Shown piece by piece: positions 19,743 through 29,800 of a stretch of DNA of 64,000 bases. The notes below the pieces were generated by a model. It was not told the DNA's origin. It did no database searches and was given only the letters and a program-made list of their open reading frames with translations. Made by a program: the position numbers and the translations under genes. Each line of letters starts with the position of its first letter. Positions within the stretch are counted from its first letter, which is position 1. The stretch comes from CAXBDP01 sp963974465 (GTDB lineage Bacteria > Bacteroidota > Bacteroidia > Cytophagales > Cyclobacteriaceae): NCBI GenBank assembly GCA_049340005.1, contig JBMPIY010000008.1; one strand, written 5' to 3'.

Positions 19743-20798
19743 ATGAAATATAGAATAGCTGTAATTCCAGGTGATGGTATAGGCAAAGAAGTTATACCTG
19801 CGTCATTAGAGGTTTTAGATAATTTAGGAAAAAAATGTGGTTTTGAGTTGGAATATGTTCATTATGATTACTCCTGTGAGTATTTCAAAAAAACAGGTAA
19901 AATGATGCCTGGTGATGCCATTGATCGCCTGTCTGATTCAGACGCTATTTTTCTTGGTGCAGTAGGTTATCCCGGAGTTCCTGATCATATTTCTCTTTGG
20001 GGGCTTCTTATTCCAATTCGTCGTTCCTTCCAACAATATGTCAATATTCGACCTGTAAGGTTACTAAAAGGTATAGAATCTCCATTGCGTAACCCTGGAA
20101 ATATAGATTTTGTAATCGTAAGAGAAAACAATGAAGGAGAGTACTCAAATGTAGGAGGCATCATACATGAAGGCACACCATATGAGACCGTAGTACAGGA
20201 GAGTATTTTCACAAGAATGGGGGTAGACAGAGTAATGAACTATGCCTTTGAATTAGCCTCAAAAAGAAATAAAAAATTGGCAAGTGCAACCAAATCAAAT
20301 GGGATAATCCACACAATGACCTTTTGGGATAATCGATTTGAGGAATTGGGCAAGAAATACTCTCAAGTAGAGCAATCTAAATTTCATATTGATATCCTTT
20401 GTGCTCAATTCGTGCAGCATCCAGATTGGTTTGACGTAATTGTAGCAAGCAATCTCTTTGGAGACATCCTGTCAGACCTGGGGCCGTCTGTCGTTGGTGG
20501 GCTGGGAATTGCGCCAGGAGCCAATATTAATCCAGAAAAAGAGTTTCCGAGTATGTTTGAACCGGTACATGGTAGTGCGCCGGATATTGCAGGAAAAAAT
20601 ATAGCCAACCCAATAGCAAGCATTTGGACAGTTGCAATGATGTTGGAGCATTTAGGTGAAAATCAAGCAGCGGCAATAGTTATGCAAGCAATTGAACTTA
20701 CTACAAGCCAAAGGAAAGTACTGACCTTAGATCTTGGAGGAACTGCAACCACCACCGAGGTAACTAAGGAAATAATAACACATATAAATAAATTATAG
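19743..20798 (+). CDS. Tartrate / D-malate-type decarboxylating dehydrogenase
   Basis: A 351-residue member of the isocitrate/isopropylmalate dehydrogenase family. It oxidises (2R)-hydroxydicarboxylates with NAD+ and Mn/Mg, giving pyruvate from D-malate or oxaloglycolate products from tartrate. It begins with VIPGDGIGKEV; the loop SLWGLLIPIRR is characteristic of TtuC/DmlA rather than LeuB. The catalytic Tyr lies in NNEGEYSN and the Lys in ATKSNGI, with metal Asp residues in NLFGDILSDLG and cofactor binding in HGSAPDIAGKNIANP. It starts 4 bp after the hydrolase gene, so it belongs to the same operon. TtuC and DmlA activities overlap and cannot be separated by sequence here. Confidence 0.85.
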   Translation: MKYRIAVIPGDGIGKEVIPASLEVLDNLGKKCGFELEYVHYDYSCEYFKKTGKMMPGDAIDRLSDSDAIFLGAVGYPGVPDHISLWGLLIPIRRSFQQYVNIRPVRLLKGIESPLRNPGNIDFVIVRENNEGEYSNVGGIIHEGTPYETVVQESIFTRMGVDRVMNYAFELASKRNKKLASATKSNGIIHTMTFWDNRFEELGKKYSQVEQSKFHIDILCAQFVQHPDWFDVIVASNLFGDILSDLGPSVVGGLGIAPGANINPEKEFPSMFEPVHGSAPDIAGKNIANPIASIWTVAMMLEHLGENQAAAIVMQAIELTTSQRKVLTLDLGGTATTTEVTKEIITHINKL

Positions 20799-20989
20799 TC
20801 ATCGGCTTTTCAAACTTTTGCCAGTCTTTGCTTATATGAGTTTACTATTAAAATCTTGTGTCATGTTTGAATATTCGATAACCTAGTCAGCCATTGAAGG
20901 GTTACTTACCTTCCGCTTGGAGCTTGAAAGAAAATACTACTAATAAACTGCATGGTTATTTTGCAGCGTTTCTTCCATGTATAATCTTC

Positions 20990-21937
20990 CTAATTCAAAC
21001 CAAATGGCAATTTCTCCAAATCGACATTTCCGCCTGTAAGGATAATTCCCACCCGCTTGTTTTTGAATGTGTCAGGTTCCTTGAGAACTGCTGCAAATGG
21101 AACAGCGCATGAAGGTTCTATAATTATCTTCATTCTTTCCCAAATCATCCGCATTGCAGCAATTATTTCAGCATCTTCTACTCTGATAATCTGCTCTACA
21201 TATTTTTGAATAATAGGAAAAGTCTTATCACCTAGCGAAGTCAGCAGACCATCAGCAATTGTTTTGGGATTTTCTATAGGAATGATCTTTCCTGCTTCTA
21301 AGGAGCGAAAAGCGTCATCTGCTCCAGCAGGTTCGCCAGCTATTATTCTTGTATTTGGACTGATATAATGCACACTCAAAGCAGTGCCAGCTAATAAACC
21401 TCCACCACCCACGGGCGCCATTGCAATATCTAAATTGGGCACTTGTTGCAGCAATTCAAGCGCGCATGTAGCCTGACCTGTTATGACTGCGTAATCGTTA
21501 TAAGGCGGAACAAAAGTGGCACCTGTTTTGGCTACAATATCTGCTAAAGTGCTTTCTCTAGCCTGCAAGGTGGGCTCACATTCCACAATTTCGGCACCAT
21601 AGCCAGCTACGGCTTTTTTTTTGATGGTTGGTGCTGTACGAGGCATCACAATATAGGCTTTGATTCCTCTGGTTTGAGCGGCTTTTGCCAATGCCGCAGC
21701 ATGATTGCCCGACGAGTGGGTTGCAACGCCCTTACTAGCTTCGTCATCGCTGAGGAGAGAAACCGCATTTGCAGCTCCACGCATTTTGAAAGCGCCTACT
21801 TTCTGGAAATTCTCGCATTTGAAAAACACTTCGCAACCCGCTATCTTATTAAGGCTTTCGCTTGTGAGTACAGGTGTTTTGTGAATCATTGGCGCAATCC
21901 GCGCATGTGCTTCTTGGATATCTTGCAGACTAATCAT
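20990..21937 (-). CDS. PLP-dependent serine/threonine dehydratase (fold type II), possibly serine racemase or 3-hydroxyaspartate ammonia-lyase
   Basis: A 315-residue PLP enzyme that lacks the C-terminal ACT domain of biosynthetic IlvA. The Schiff-base Lys is in VGAFKMRGAANA, the cofactor loop is THSSGNHAAAL, and the phosphate-binding glycine loop is GGGGLLAG. Short enzymes of this type include catabolic threonine dehydratase, serine racemase and L-threo-3-hydroxyaspartate ammonia-lyase. It lies convergent to the tartrate/D-malate-type dehydrogenase gene, 191 bp away. The hydroxyaspartate activity would feed oxaloacetate into the same chemistry, but this is inference. It is transcribed alone. 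Confidence 0.8.
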   Translation of the reverse strand: MISLQDIQEAHARIAPMIHKTPVLTSESLNKIAGCEVFFKCENFQKVGAFKMRGAANAVSLLSDDEASKGVATHSSGNHAAALAKAAQTRGIKAYIVMPRTAPTIKKKAVAGYGAEIVECEPTLQARESTLADIVAKTGATFVPPYNDYAVITGQATCALELLQQVPNLDIAMAPVGGGGLLAGTALSVHYISPNTRIIAGEPAGADDAFRSLEAGKIIPIENPKTIADGLLTSLGDKTFPIIQKYVEQIIRVEDAEIIAAMRMIWERMKIIIEPSCAVPFAAVLKEPDTFKNKRVGIILTGGNVDLEKLPFGLN

Positions 21938-22009
21938 GTTGACAAATTTAGCTCAACAATAATAGGCAAATTCTAAGAATATAAAGATGGAATACCTTGC
22001 AAGCGGTGA

Positions 22010-23128
22010 CTAAAAAGCCTCCGTTACGATGAAATAAATATTGCCACCTTCGCGTCCATAGCCATAATCTAGGCGGATATTAAGTCGCTCCGCAGGATTC
22101 ACCACAAAGCGCAAACCTGTTCCGATGGAATATTTTAGTTGGGATGCACGTAAGTCACCAATGGAATCATACACATCTCCTACACCGGCAAAAGCTACCC
22201 CACCAAATCGCCAAAAAAGTGGAAAACGATATTCCATTTGCGTAGCCCAAAAGTGTTTATCTCTAAAGCGGTTTTTAGGATAGCCGCGCAGAATGTCATC
22301 ATTACCCAAAGTGGCCATATCCAGAAATGGCACATCTCCATAATTGAATCGCATTACGGTCTGTGAGGCTAATATATGCTTGGGTTTAATTTGCCAGTAT
22401 TGCTGATAAGTAGCATTGATATTGGTGAAATTGAACGTGCCTCCTAAAGACTTGGAATAGAAATAAGACGAAAGCTCTGCAAATCTACCTTCATACGGAC
22501 TGATGATATTATCACGTGAATCGTATAGGGCGACTAAGCCAAGCGCAGAGCCCACTCCTCCAGCAAATCCTGTGATCTCTCCCGTTGCTAATTGTCCTCC
22601 CGCTTCTGTTTCCAGACCATATTCTCGCTCGTATTTATAATCAAAGCCCACAAAAAGTGATGGTCGAATTTGCTTCAACGCTAAGGCCTTTATTGAAAAA
22701 AGATTGTATTCATAAAACTCCTCATCTTCCAGCTTGGTATCATTGCCAATGCCATAAAACCTATCCGGGAAATTTCTAAACCGAGCCTCTCCTTTTAAAA
22801 TATAGTCTTCATTTCGAGTGAAAATATTCCAAATACCCCACACATCTAACTGCTTGTTTTGTGTGTAATCGGCCAAAAATTGAACATAAGATCCGCGGGT
22901 AGGTTTTTGATAATCGTATTTGGGTGGAATCTTAAAATAGTAAACTCCAGCGCCACCATAGGCCAATCGTGTATCAGGTGTATAGTACAAAAGCGGGAGG
23001 AAAAAGAAGCCATTTTTCTCATCAGGAATGGTATCGTTTAGCGGCTTGATGCCCATAAAACCCTGCGCTTTGGCCATGGTAAAACTTACCATAATTAGTA
23101 GCAGGCAAATAAGTATTACTTTTCGCAT
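22010..23128 (-). CDS. Omp85/BamA-type outer membrane barrel without POTRA domains
   Basis: 372 residues with a cleavable signal peptide (about 1-21, ending AKAQ). The rest looks like a beta barrel with Omp85 features: a GDVPFLDMATLGNDDILRGY segment with the lid-loop RGY motif and a final aromatic residue (VTEAF). BamA and TamA carry POTRA repeats before the barrel; here the barrel begins within about 40 residues of the mature N-terminus, so there are none. Related short Omp85 barrels are common in Bacteroidota and have uncertain roles. It lies upstream of nothing obvious and is probably transcribed alone. Confidence 0.75.
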   Translation of the reverse strand: MRKVILICLLLIMVSFTMAKAQGFMGIKPLNDTIPDEKNGFFFLPLLYYTPDTRLAYGGAGVYYFKIPPKYDYQKPTRGSYVQFLADYTQNKQLDVWGIWNIFTRNEDYILKGEARFRNFPDRFYGIGNDTKLEDEEFYEYNLFSIKALALKQIRPSLFVGFDYKYEREYGLETEAGGQLATGEITGFAGGVGSALGLVALYDSRDNIISPYEGRFAELSSYFYSKSLGGTFNFTNINATYQQYWQIKPKHILASQTVMRFNYGDVPFLDMATLGNDDILRGYPKNRFRDKHFWATQMEYRFPLFWRFGGVAFAGVGDVYDSIGDLRASQLKYSIGTGLRFVVNPAERLNIRLDYGYGREGGNIYFIVTEAF

Positions 23129-23258
23129 TTACGTTTGCTAAATTGTTTGAGCAAATGAATGCCTAAACGAGTTTTAAAGATGGGAGGTTGATTCCCAAGC
23201 AAAAATTTATTAATCAATCGAGTGCAATAAAACATAAATTTCAACCTCTATATAAATG

Positions 23259-23287
23259 AAAAAGCACCCATAAATAAGGTGCTTTTT
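23259..23287 (-). terminator. Terminator downstream of the M16 peptidase gene
   Basis: An inverted repeat AAAAAGCACC / GGTGCTTTTT with a 9-nt loop and U-runs on both strands. It starts 25 bp past the M16 stop codon in the leftward direction. The symmetrical A/T tails would allow it to work in both directions. Confidence 0.85.
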
Positions 23288-23311
23288 CTATGTTGGTTTA
23301 TATCTTGAAAA

Positions 23312-26128
23312 TTACTCTTGAGGCAATTTCAATATACGGATATATTGCTCTTTGGTCAAATACTTATTTGCCGCAGCTTTGATAGCCTCTGGGGTTACAG
23401 ATTCTATTCTAGCTTCAGAATTTAGTATTTCTTCTTTATCAATTCCATCCGCTTGGTAGCCGCTCAATCTACCTAGCCAATAACCATTACGCTCTTTGTT
23501 TTCAGTTAACTGGCGTTTTTTAGTTTCATGCACTTTAGCCAAATCTTCTGCAGTTGGGCCTTCAGTTTTCAACTTTTCGATTTCTCTCCAGGTTGCTTCT
23601 GTAAGCTTTTCTACATTTTCAGGAGCGCAAGGGAACTGCACTATAAATTGGTATCGTTCACTTGGAGTTTTGCCTGCACTTCCTCCCGCACTTGCTCCAT
23701 ATACACCTCCAATTTCCTCCCGCAATGTTTCAATAAGTTTGATGGTCAGTATTTCACCCATTTGGCTTATCACCTCACTATTTTCTAGGGTATATTCATC
23801 TTCATCTGAAAACACCATCACGACCATTGCTTTATCATCTTGTCCAACTCTAATCACTTCTTCTACATTTCCAGAAGGTGGTGTCAACCCCAAATCTCTG
23901 TAGGTTTCATTTTTATTGCTCGCCGGCAAAGAGCCCAAGTACTGAGCTAGTAGAGGCTTCATAGCTTCCACGTCAAAATTACCCACAAAGGTGAAATGGA
24001 AGCCCGATGCATCTGCAAATCGCTCCATGTATATTTCCAACATTCTATCCAAGCTCAAAGCATCAATATCCTCAGCCGTTGGAAGTGATGCTCCACGAGG
24101 ATTATTTTGCGTAAGCAATTTACCGATAGCAATTTGGAATTGGATGTCAGGGCTGGCCATGATCATAGCCAACTGCGCCTTTTGAGAAGTTTGGAAGGAT
24201 TTGAAGAAATCTTCATTCTTGTATGGCTGGGTAAAATACAGATGCGTCAATTGTAGCATCGCTTCCAAATCTTTTGGTGTTGTATTACCGCTAATGCTTT
24301 GAGAATACATACCAATACTTGGCGATACACGTGCATTTTTACCAGCTAATAATTTCTGTAAATCGGTAGAGCTAAACTGCCCAACACCACTATTTGCTAC
24401 AATAGAACTTGCAAAGCTTGCATTGAAGTGATCTTCATCAGGATAAAGTGACTGACCACCTTTTGCAGATGCGCTCATTACTATTTCATCATTTTTGAAC
24501 TCAGTAGGTTTCAAAGTAACTTTCACTCCATTGGAAAGCTCCAAGTCCACAATGCCCAATGCGGCATTTTCTGTTTGTGAAACCACAGAACCAGCGGGAG
24601 GTAAAGTAGGAAGCAATTCGGTACCACCCATAGTATCTTCATACGGTTCTAGTTCCTCATTTTCGACATTGGTAAGTACTTCTAGCAAATCCTGCTCTGT
24701 AGGATATTTAAGACCTTCTGCTTCTGGTCCTAAAACAATTATTACTCTATTCTCATCAAGGAAAAGCTCCTTTGCCATATTGTTTACTTCTGCTACGGTA
24801 ATTGTTGGCAATACTTGTTGAGCAAATTCATATCTGAATTCTGTTGAAGGAATTGGAGAATTGCTAAGGAAGTTTGACACATAGCGATTGGTATAAACAC
24901 CTGACTCAGTTTTATCTCTGTCGTTGAAGGCTCTTTCTTGGCTCGCCAAATATTGCTTTTTGTAACGCTCCAATTCACCCGCAGTAAAACCATGACGAGC
25001 TACTCTTTCATTCTCACGTAATACCGCTTCGAAACCTTTGATAATGCCGTCTTGAGGAACAGCTGCGCTCATTGAGAAAAATGTAGATGTGGCAACAAAA
25101 TCTTGCACCCCAACTCCAGCTCCAATAAATGGAGGATCTGCTTGCTGACGCAGTTCGTTCAAACGTAAATTGAGCATTCCAGAATAAGCACTACGAATGA
25201 TAGCCTTTCTATAATCGGCAAGAGTGTTTGTCTCGATTTTTGGATGCTTAATATACATCTCTACTTGAGTAGAGCTTTGCTCAGGATCTGTTTCTATTGC
25301 TACAATAGTTTCTTCATGACCTGGTACTTCAAAGTATTTCCTTTCTCTGCTATTCGCTGGGTTTTGTTGCTTACCGAAATACTTTTCGATCAAAGTGGTC
25401 ATTTCGTTCACATCCATATCGCCTACTGCTACCACAGACATTAAGTCTGGACGATACCAATCTTTGTAGAAACTTCTAAGCGCATCGTATTCGAAATTTC
25501 TAAGGATATCTACTTTACCAATCGGCAACCGTTCAGCATATCTTGAATTTTGAAATAGTTTCCCAAAATAGCGATCAGACATACGTTGAGAAGCACCACG
25601 TCCGGTTCTCCATTCTTCAACAACTACTCCTCTTTCATCATCGATGTCTTTATCTGTAAGCAATGCACCAAATGCCCAATCAGACAGAACAAGCAAACCT
25701 TTTTCAATATTTTCAGGCTCATTTAGCGGAATAGGTAAAATATAAACCGTTTCGTCAAAGCTTGTATAAGCGTTCAAATCAGCTCCAAACTCAACACCCA
25801 TTTTCTGTAGAAATGAAATCAATTCATTCTCAGAAAAATTGGTTGAACCATTGAAACCCATATGCTCCATAAAGTGAGCCAGGCCTTGCTGATTATCTTC
25901 CTCTAAAATAGACCCTGCTTTTACAACTAAGCGAAGTTCCATTTTATTCTCAGGCTGATTGTTTTCTCTTACATAATAAGTAAGTCCATTATCAAGTTTC
26001 CCAATCTTCACATTAGGATCTGTAGGTATAGCTTGTTCCAAATTGAGTTGCTGTGCACTCGCAATGAATCCAAAACATATCAAACCAACAGCTAAGAGGG
26101 ATATCCTCCTACCATTTGCCTTCCACAT
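23312..26128 (-). CDS. M16-family zinc metallopeptidase (pitrilysin/insulinase type), exported
   Basis: A long M16 protein made of two half-clamshells. The ATG at 26128 is chosen because it begins a proper signal peptide (MWKANGRRISLLAVGLICFGFIASAQ); an upstream in-frame ATG at 26200 would add 24 residues in front. The inverted zinc motif HxxEH appears as HFMEH, with the distal Glu in the following helix (ENELISFL). The second half has degenerate catalytic residues, as usual in fused M16 enzymes. About 938 residues is normal for Bacteroidota periplasmic M16 proteases. It probably digests peptides in the periplasm. Confidence 0.9.
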   Translation of the reverse strand: MWKANGRRISLLAVGLICFGFIASAQQLNLEQAIPTDPNVKIGKLDNGLTYYVRENNQPENKMELRLVVKAGSILEEDNQQGLAHFMEHMGFNGSTNFSENELISFLQKMGVEFGADLNAYTSFDETVYILPIPLNEPENIEKGLLVLSDWAFGALLTDKDIDDERGVVVEEWRTGRGASQRMSDRYFGKLFQNSRYAERLPIGKVDILRNFEYDALRSFYKDWYRPDLMSVVAVGDMDVNEMTTLIEKYFGKQQNPANSRERKYFEVPGHEETIVAIETDPEQSSTQVEMYIKHPKIETNTLADYRKAIIRSAYSGMLNLRLNELRQQADPPFIGAGVGVQDFVATSTFFSMSAAVPQDGIIKGFEAVLRENERVARHGFTAGELERYKKQYLASQERAFNDRDKTESGVYTNRYVSNFLSNSPIPSTEFRYEFAQQVLPTITVAEVNNMAKELFLDENRVIIVLGPEAEGLKYPTEQDLLEVLTNVENEELEPYEDTMGGTELLPTLPPAGSVVSQTENAALGIVDLELSNGVKVTLKPTEFKNDEIVMSASAKGGQSLYPDEDHFNASFASSIVANSGVGQFSSTDLQKLLAGKNARVSPSIGMYSQSISGNTTPKDLEAMLQLTHLYFTQPYKNEDFFKSFQTSQKAQLAMIMASPDIQFQIAIGKLLTQNNPRGASLPTAEDIDALSLDRMLEIYMERFADASGFHFTFVGNFDVEAMKPLLAQYLGSLPASNKNETYRDLGLTPPSGNVEEVIRVGQDDKAMVVMVFSDEDEYTLENSEVISQMGEILTIKLIETLREEIGGVYGASAGGSAGKTPSERYQFIVQFPCAPENVEKLTEATWREIEKLKTEGPTAEDLAKVHETKKRQLTENKERNGYWLGRLSGYQADGIDKEEILNSEARIESVTPEAIKAAANKYLTKEQYIRILKLPQE

Positions 26129-26269
26129 AGTTTTGATATTTAGAATATTTAAAATTGATTTATTAATAAAATTAGTAATTATTGCGTTTTTAGTTTTCAT
26201 CTAATGACAAGCGGTTTTTGTTTCGAATAAAAGGCTGATTTTAAAAGATGAAAATTTTAGGCTAAAAAA

Positions 26270-26860
26270 CTAGTTTTTCAGCATCGCCCTAACCAATAGG
26301 CCTATACCCAGAAAGATGAAAATATCAGCAAAATTGAATACTGGCCAAAAAGTTACCGGATCCCCGCCAATGATTGGCACCCATGAGGCAAAGTATCCAT
26401 CATATAAATCGAGATAGAGCATGTCAATAACTTTGCCATGAAACCAGGGAGTATTACTTTCAGCCACTTCATTGCCAAACCACACTCCATAGAAGATATT
26501 ATCTATCAGGTTGGCAATGGCTCCTCCCGATACCAAGCTAATCGGCAATTTGTATTTGCGAGCTTTACCAATGACTAAATAAGCCAATAACCCTAAGCAT
26601 ATGATTAATCGAAGTAAACTCAGAGAAAGTTTACCATAAGTGAAATCCCAATCCCAGCCAAATGCCATTCCAGAATTGGTAGTATAATAGATTTTAAACC
26701 AATCATCAATAAGGATTATTTGGCCTGGCAACCCTAAATCCATATTGAAATGCACCCAAAACTTGACAGATTGATCTATGAGGATTATGGATAGAACAAA
26801 AAGGAAATAAGGTTTCCAACTGCTGGAATGTTCCCCTATTTCCTCATGTCTATATTCCAT
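26270..26860 (-). CDS. lspA: Lipoprotein signal peptidase (signal peptidase II)
   Basis: Cleaves the signal peptide of prolipoproteins in the inner membrane. The 196-residue protein has four membrane segments. The catalytic aspartates lie in GGAIANLIDNIFYGVW and FNFADIFIFLG. It includes an extra loop of about 30 residues (around residues 115-150), typical of Bacteroidota enzymes. It follows ileS with no gap, the same ileS-lspA order found in many bacteria, so the two are surely cotranscribed. This window alone encodes at least nine putative substrates. Confidence 0.95.
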   Translation of the reverse strand: MEYRHEEIGEHSSSWKPYFLFVLSIILIDQSVKFWVHFNMDLGLPGQIILIDDWFKIYYTTNSGMAFGWDWDFTYGKLSLSLLRLIICLGLLAYLVIGKARKYKLPISLVSGGAIANLIDNIFYGVWFGNEVAESNTPWFHGKVIDMLYLDLYDGYFASWVPIIGGDPVTFWPVFNFADIFIFLGIGLLVRAMLKN

Positions 26861-29800
26861 TTATTGTATTTTAATTGAGAGTTTTATTTCAAACTCATCC
26901 ATCTCCAATACTGTTCCATCCGCCACCTCATTTTCTATTTCGAATGATAGTGCTTGAGTTTCGGTACAGATGTAATCAGAGAAATTCTGAACAGATTTAT
27001 CTACCAATTCATTTCCAGCTTCGAGGCGGATATTGATTTTGTCTTGTACCTCCAAGCCCATATCCTTACGCATATTTTGGATTCGATTTACCAAATCTCT
27101 AGCGATACCTTCTTGCTTCAGCTCATCACTGATGTTTACATCCAATGCAACAGTAAGTCCAGCTTCTGAAGCTACAGACCAACCTGGAATGTCTTGTGAG
27201 GAGATAATTACATCTTCTAATTCCAGCTGTACAGTTTCACCATCGAGTGAAATACTGATAGTGCCATTTTTCTCGATCTCGCTGATTTCAGCTTTGCCCC
27301 AAGTATTTATTGCAGCTGCCACAGCTTTCATTTTCGGGCCAAATTGCTTTCCTAACTTTGGGAAATTAGGCTTTACATTTTTCACCAATATGCCTGAAGT
27401 ATCATCTATATACTCAATCTCCTTGATATTGACTTCCGCTTTGATCAAAGCTTCCACATGTTCCAATTGATCCTTGGTTTTGGAAGACAATACAGGAATT
27501 AAGATACGCTGTAAAGGCTGGCGAACTTTCACCTTTTCCTTTTTGCGAAGTGAGTGAACCAGCGATGAAACATCTTGCGCCAATTGCATGCTTTGCTCCA
27601 AATCTTCATTGATCCAATTTCTATTTGCAGCTGGCCAATTACTCAAATGCAAAGAACCAACCTGCTCGCCAGCAGCTAAGTTTTGATGTAGCCACTCTGC
27701 ATAGAAAGGAGCAAATGAAGCCATTAGGCTGGCAAGCTTTTGCAAACATTCAAACAAAGTCTCGTAAGCAGCCTGCTTATCAGTCGTCATGTCGCCACGC
27801 CAGAAACGCTTACGTGCTAAGCGCACATACCAATTGGAAAGTTGATCCGTAGTGAAGTTCATAATGGCGCGGGTGGCACGAGTTGCATCGTAATTGTCCA
27901 TCGCAGCCTCCACTTCCAAAATCAAACTTTGCAGCTTGGACATAATCCATTGATCCAACTCAGGGCGATCTTTTATAGCAACTTGCTTGTTCACATCGAA
28001 TTTGAAATGATCCAAATTCGCATAGAGTGCAAAGAATGCATAAGTATTGGTAAGCGTACCGAAGAATCTACGTTGCACTTCTGCCACGCCTTCCAAATTG
28101 AACTTGAGGTTGTCCCAAGGGTTGGCATTGCTGAGCATATACCAGCGTGTAGCATCTGGCCCATACGTATCGAGTGTGGTAAATGGGTTGATTGCATTGC
28201 CCAAACGCTTACTCATTTTATTGCCGTCCTTGTCAAGTACCAGGCCATTGGCAATTACGTTTTTGAAAGCTACGCTATCAAAAAGCATTACCGCCAAAGC
28301 ATGCAAAGTGAAAAACCAACCACGCGTTTGATCCACGCCTTCGGCTATGTAATCGGCAGGGAAATTCGCTTCAAATACTTCCTTATTTTCGAATGGATAA
28401 TGCCATTGTGCATAAGGCATGGCACCACTATCAAACCAAACATCGATCAAATCTTTCTCGCGATACATGGCTTGACCGGAATCACTAAGAAGTATTATAT
28501 CGTCAACATAAGGTCTATGCAGATCTATTTCACCATCAATCTCTGTTATGCCTTTATCGGTAATGCCCGCAGCAACGGCCTTTTCAACCTCCCGCTTCAA
28601 CTCGTCGATTGAGCCGATACATTTCTCTTCTTTGCCATCTTCAGTTCTCCAAATCGGTAATGGCGTACCCCAATATCTACTTCTGCTCAAATTCCAATCC
28701 ACCAGATTTTCCAGCCAATTCCCAAAACGGCCAATTCCTGTGGACTCCGGCTTCCAATTGATGGTTTTGTTTAGCTCCACCAATCTATCTTTATAAGCAG
28801 TAGTTTTGATAAACCAGCTCGAAAGCGGATAATACAAAATCGGCTTATCCGTACGCCAGCAATGTGGATAGCTGTGCTCGTACTTCTCTACTTTAAAGGC
28901 CGCATTTTCGATCTTGAGAATGATGGACAATATCACATCAGTGGACTTGTAATCCGGATGTGTCTCGTCCTCGGCGGTATAATTTTTTACATAGAAATCA
29001 TCCTCTCCCAATTCTCTATGGGTGGTGATTCCATGTTCTTTTACTTTAGCAGCGATCCAAGCGCCAATTTCCTTTACGAATTTCCCTTGGCGATCTACCA
29101 CCGGCCCTTCTTTACCTTCATCGTCTGTAACCAAAAGCGGCACGATGTCATTTTCCATGGCTACACGGTAATCGTCCGCACCGAAAGTTGGGGAAGTGTG
29201 TACGATACCACTACCATCTTCGGTGGTTACAAAGTCGCCTACCACCACTTGAAATGCCTTGCCCTTTGCTTCGATAATTGGGAATAATTGTTCGTAACTC
29301 AAGCCAGCTAATTCACTGCCCTTGTAAGTGGCCAATTCCACCCAAGGAATCACCTTATCACCAGCTTTGTAGGCTCGCAAATCACCATCTTTTCCTTTTG
29401 GGCTTAAGTAGGCGGAAATTCTATCCTGAGCTAAAATCACTCTTACTGGCTCGTAAGTATATGGATTGAAAGTATTGACTAATGAATAGACGATGTTTTT
29501 GCCAACGGCACAAGCTGTATTCGCAGGCAAAGTCCAAGGAGTAGTAGTCCAAGCTAGCAAGTGGGTAGTTTGGCCGTTACCACAAAGCTCTTGAAAAAGC
29601 GGGTGGTTGTCTGGGCCATTCAATTTAAACTGGGCTGTAATGGACGTATCCTTCACATTTTGGTATGTACCGGGTTGATTTAATTCATGCGAACTAAGAC
29701 CCGTACCTGCAGCAGGAGAATATGGCTGTATAGTATAGCCTTTGTACAGAAGCCCTTTATTATAAAGCTTTTGCAACAAGTGCCATAATGTCTCAATATA

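Noticed and set aside
17000..22590. Absence of the octamer over 5.6 kb as a sign of recent transfer of the SusCD locus end
   Set aside because: At one copy per 1.9 kb such a gap has a chance of about 5% and several gaps were inspected, so it is not significant.
27625..29469. Several forward open frames of 60-256 codons inside ileS
   Set aside because: They are antisense to a complete, well-conserved synthetase gene and have no recognisable protein features.
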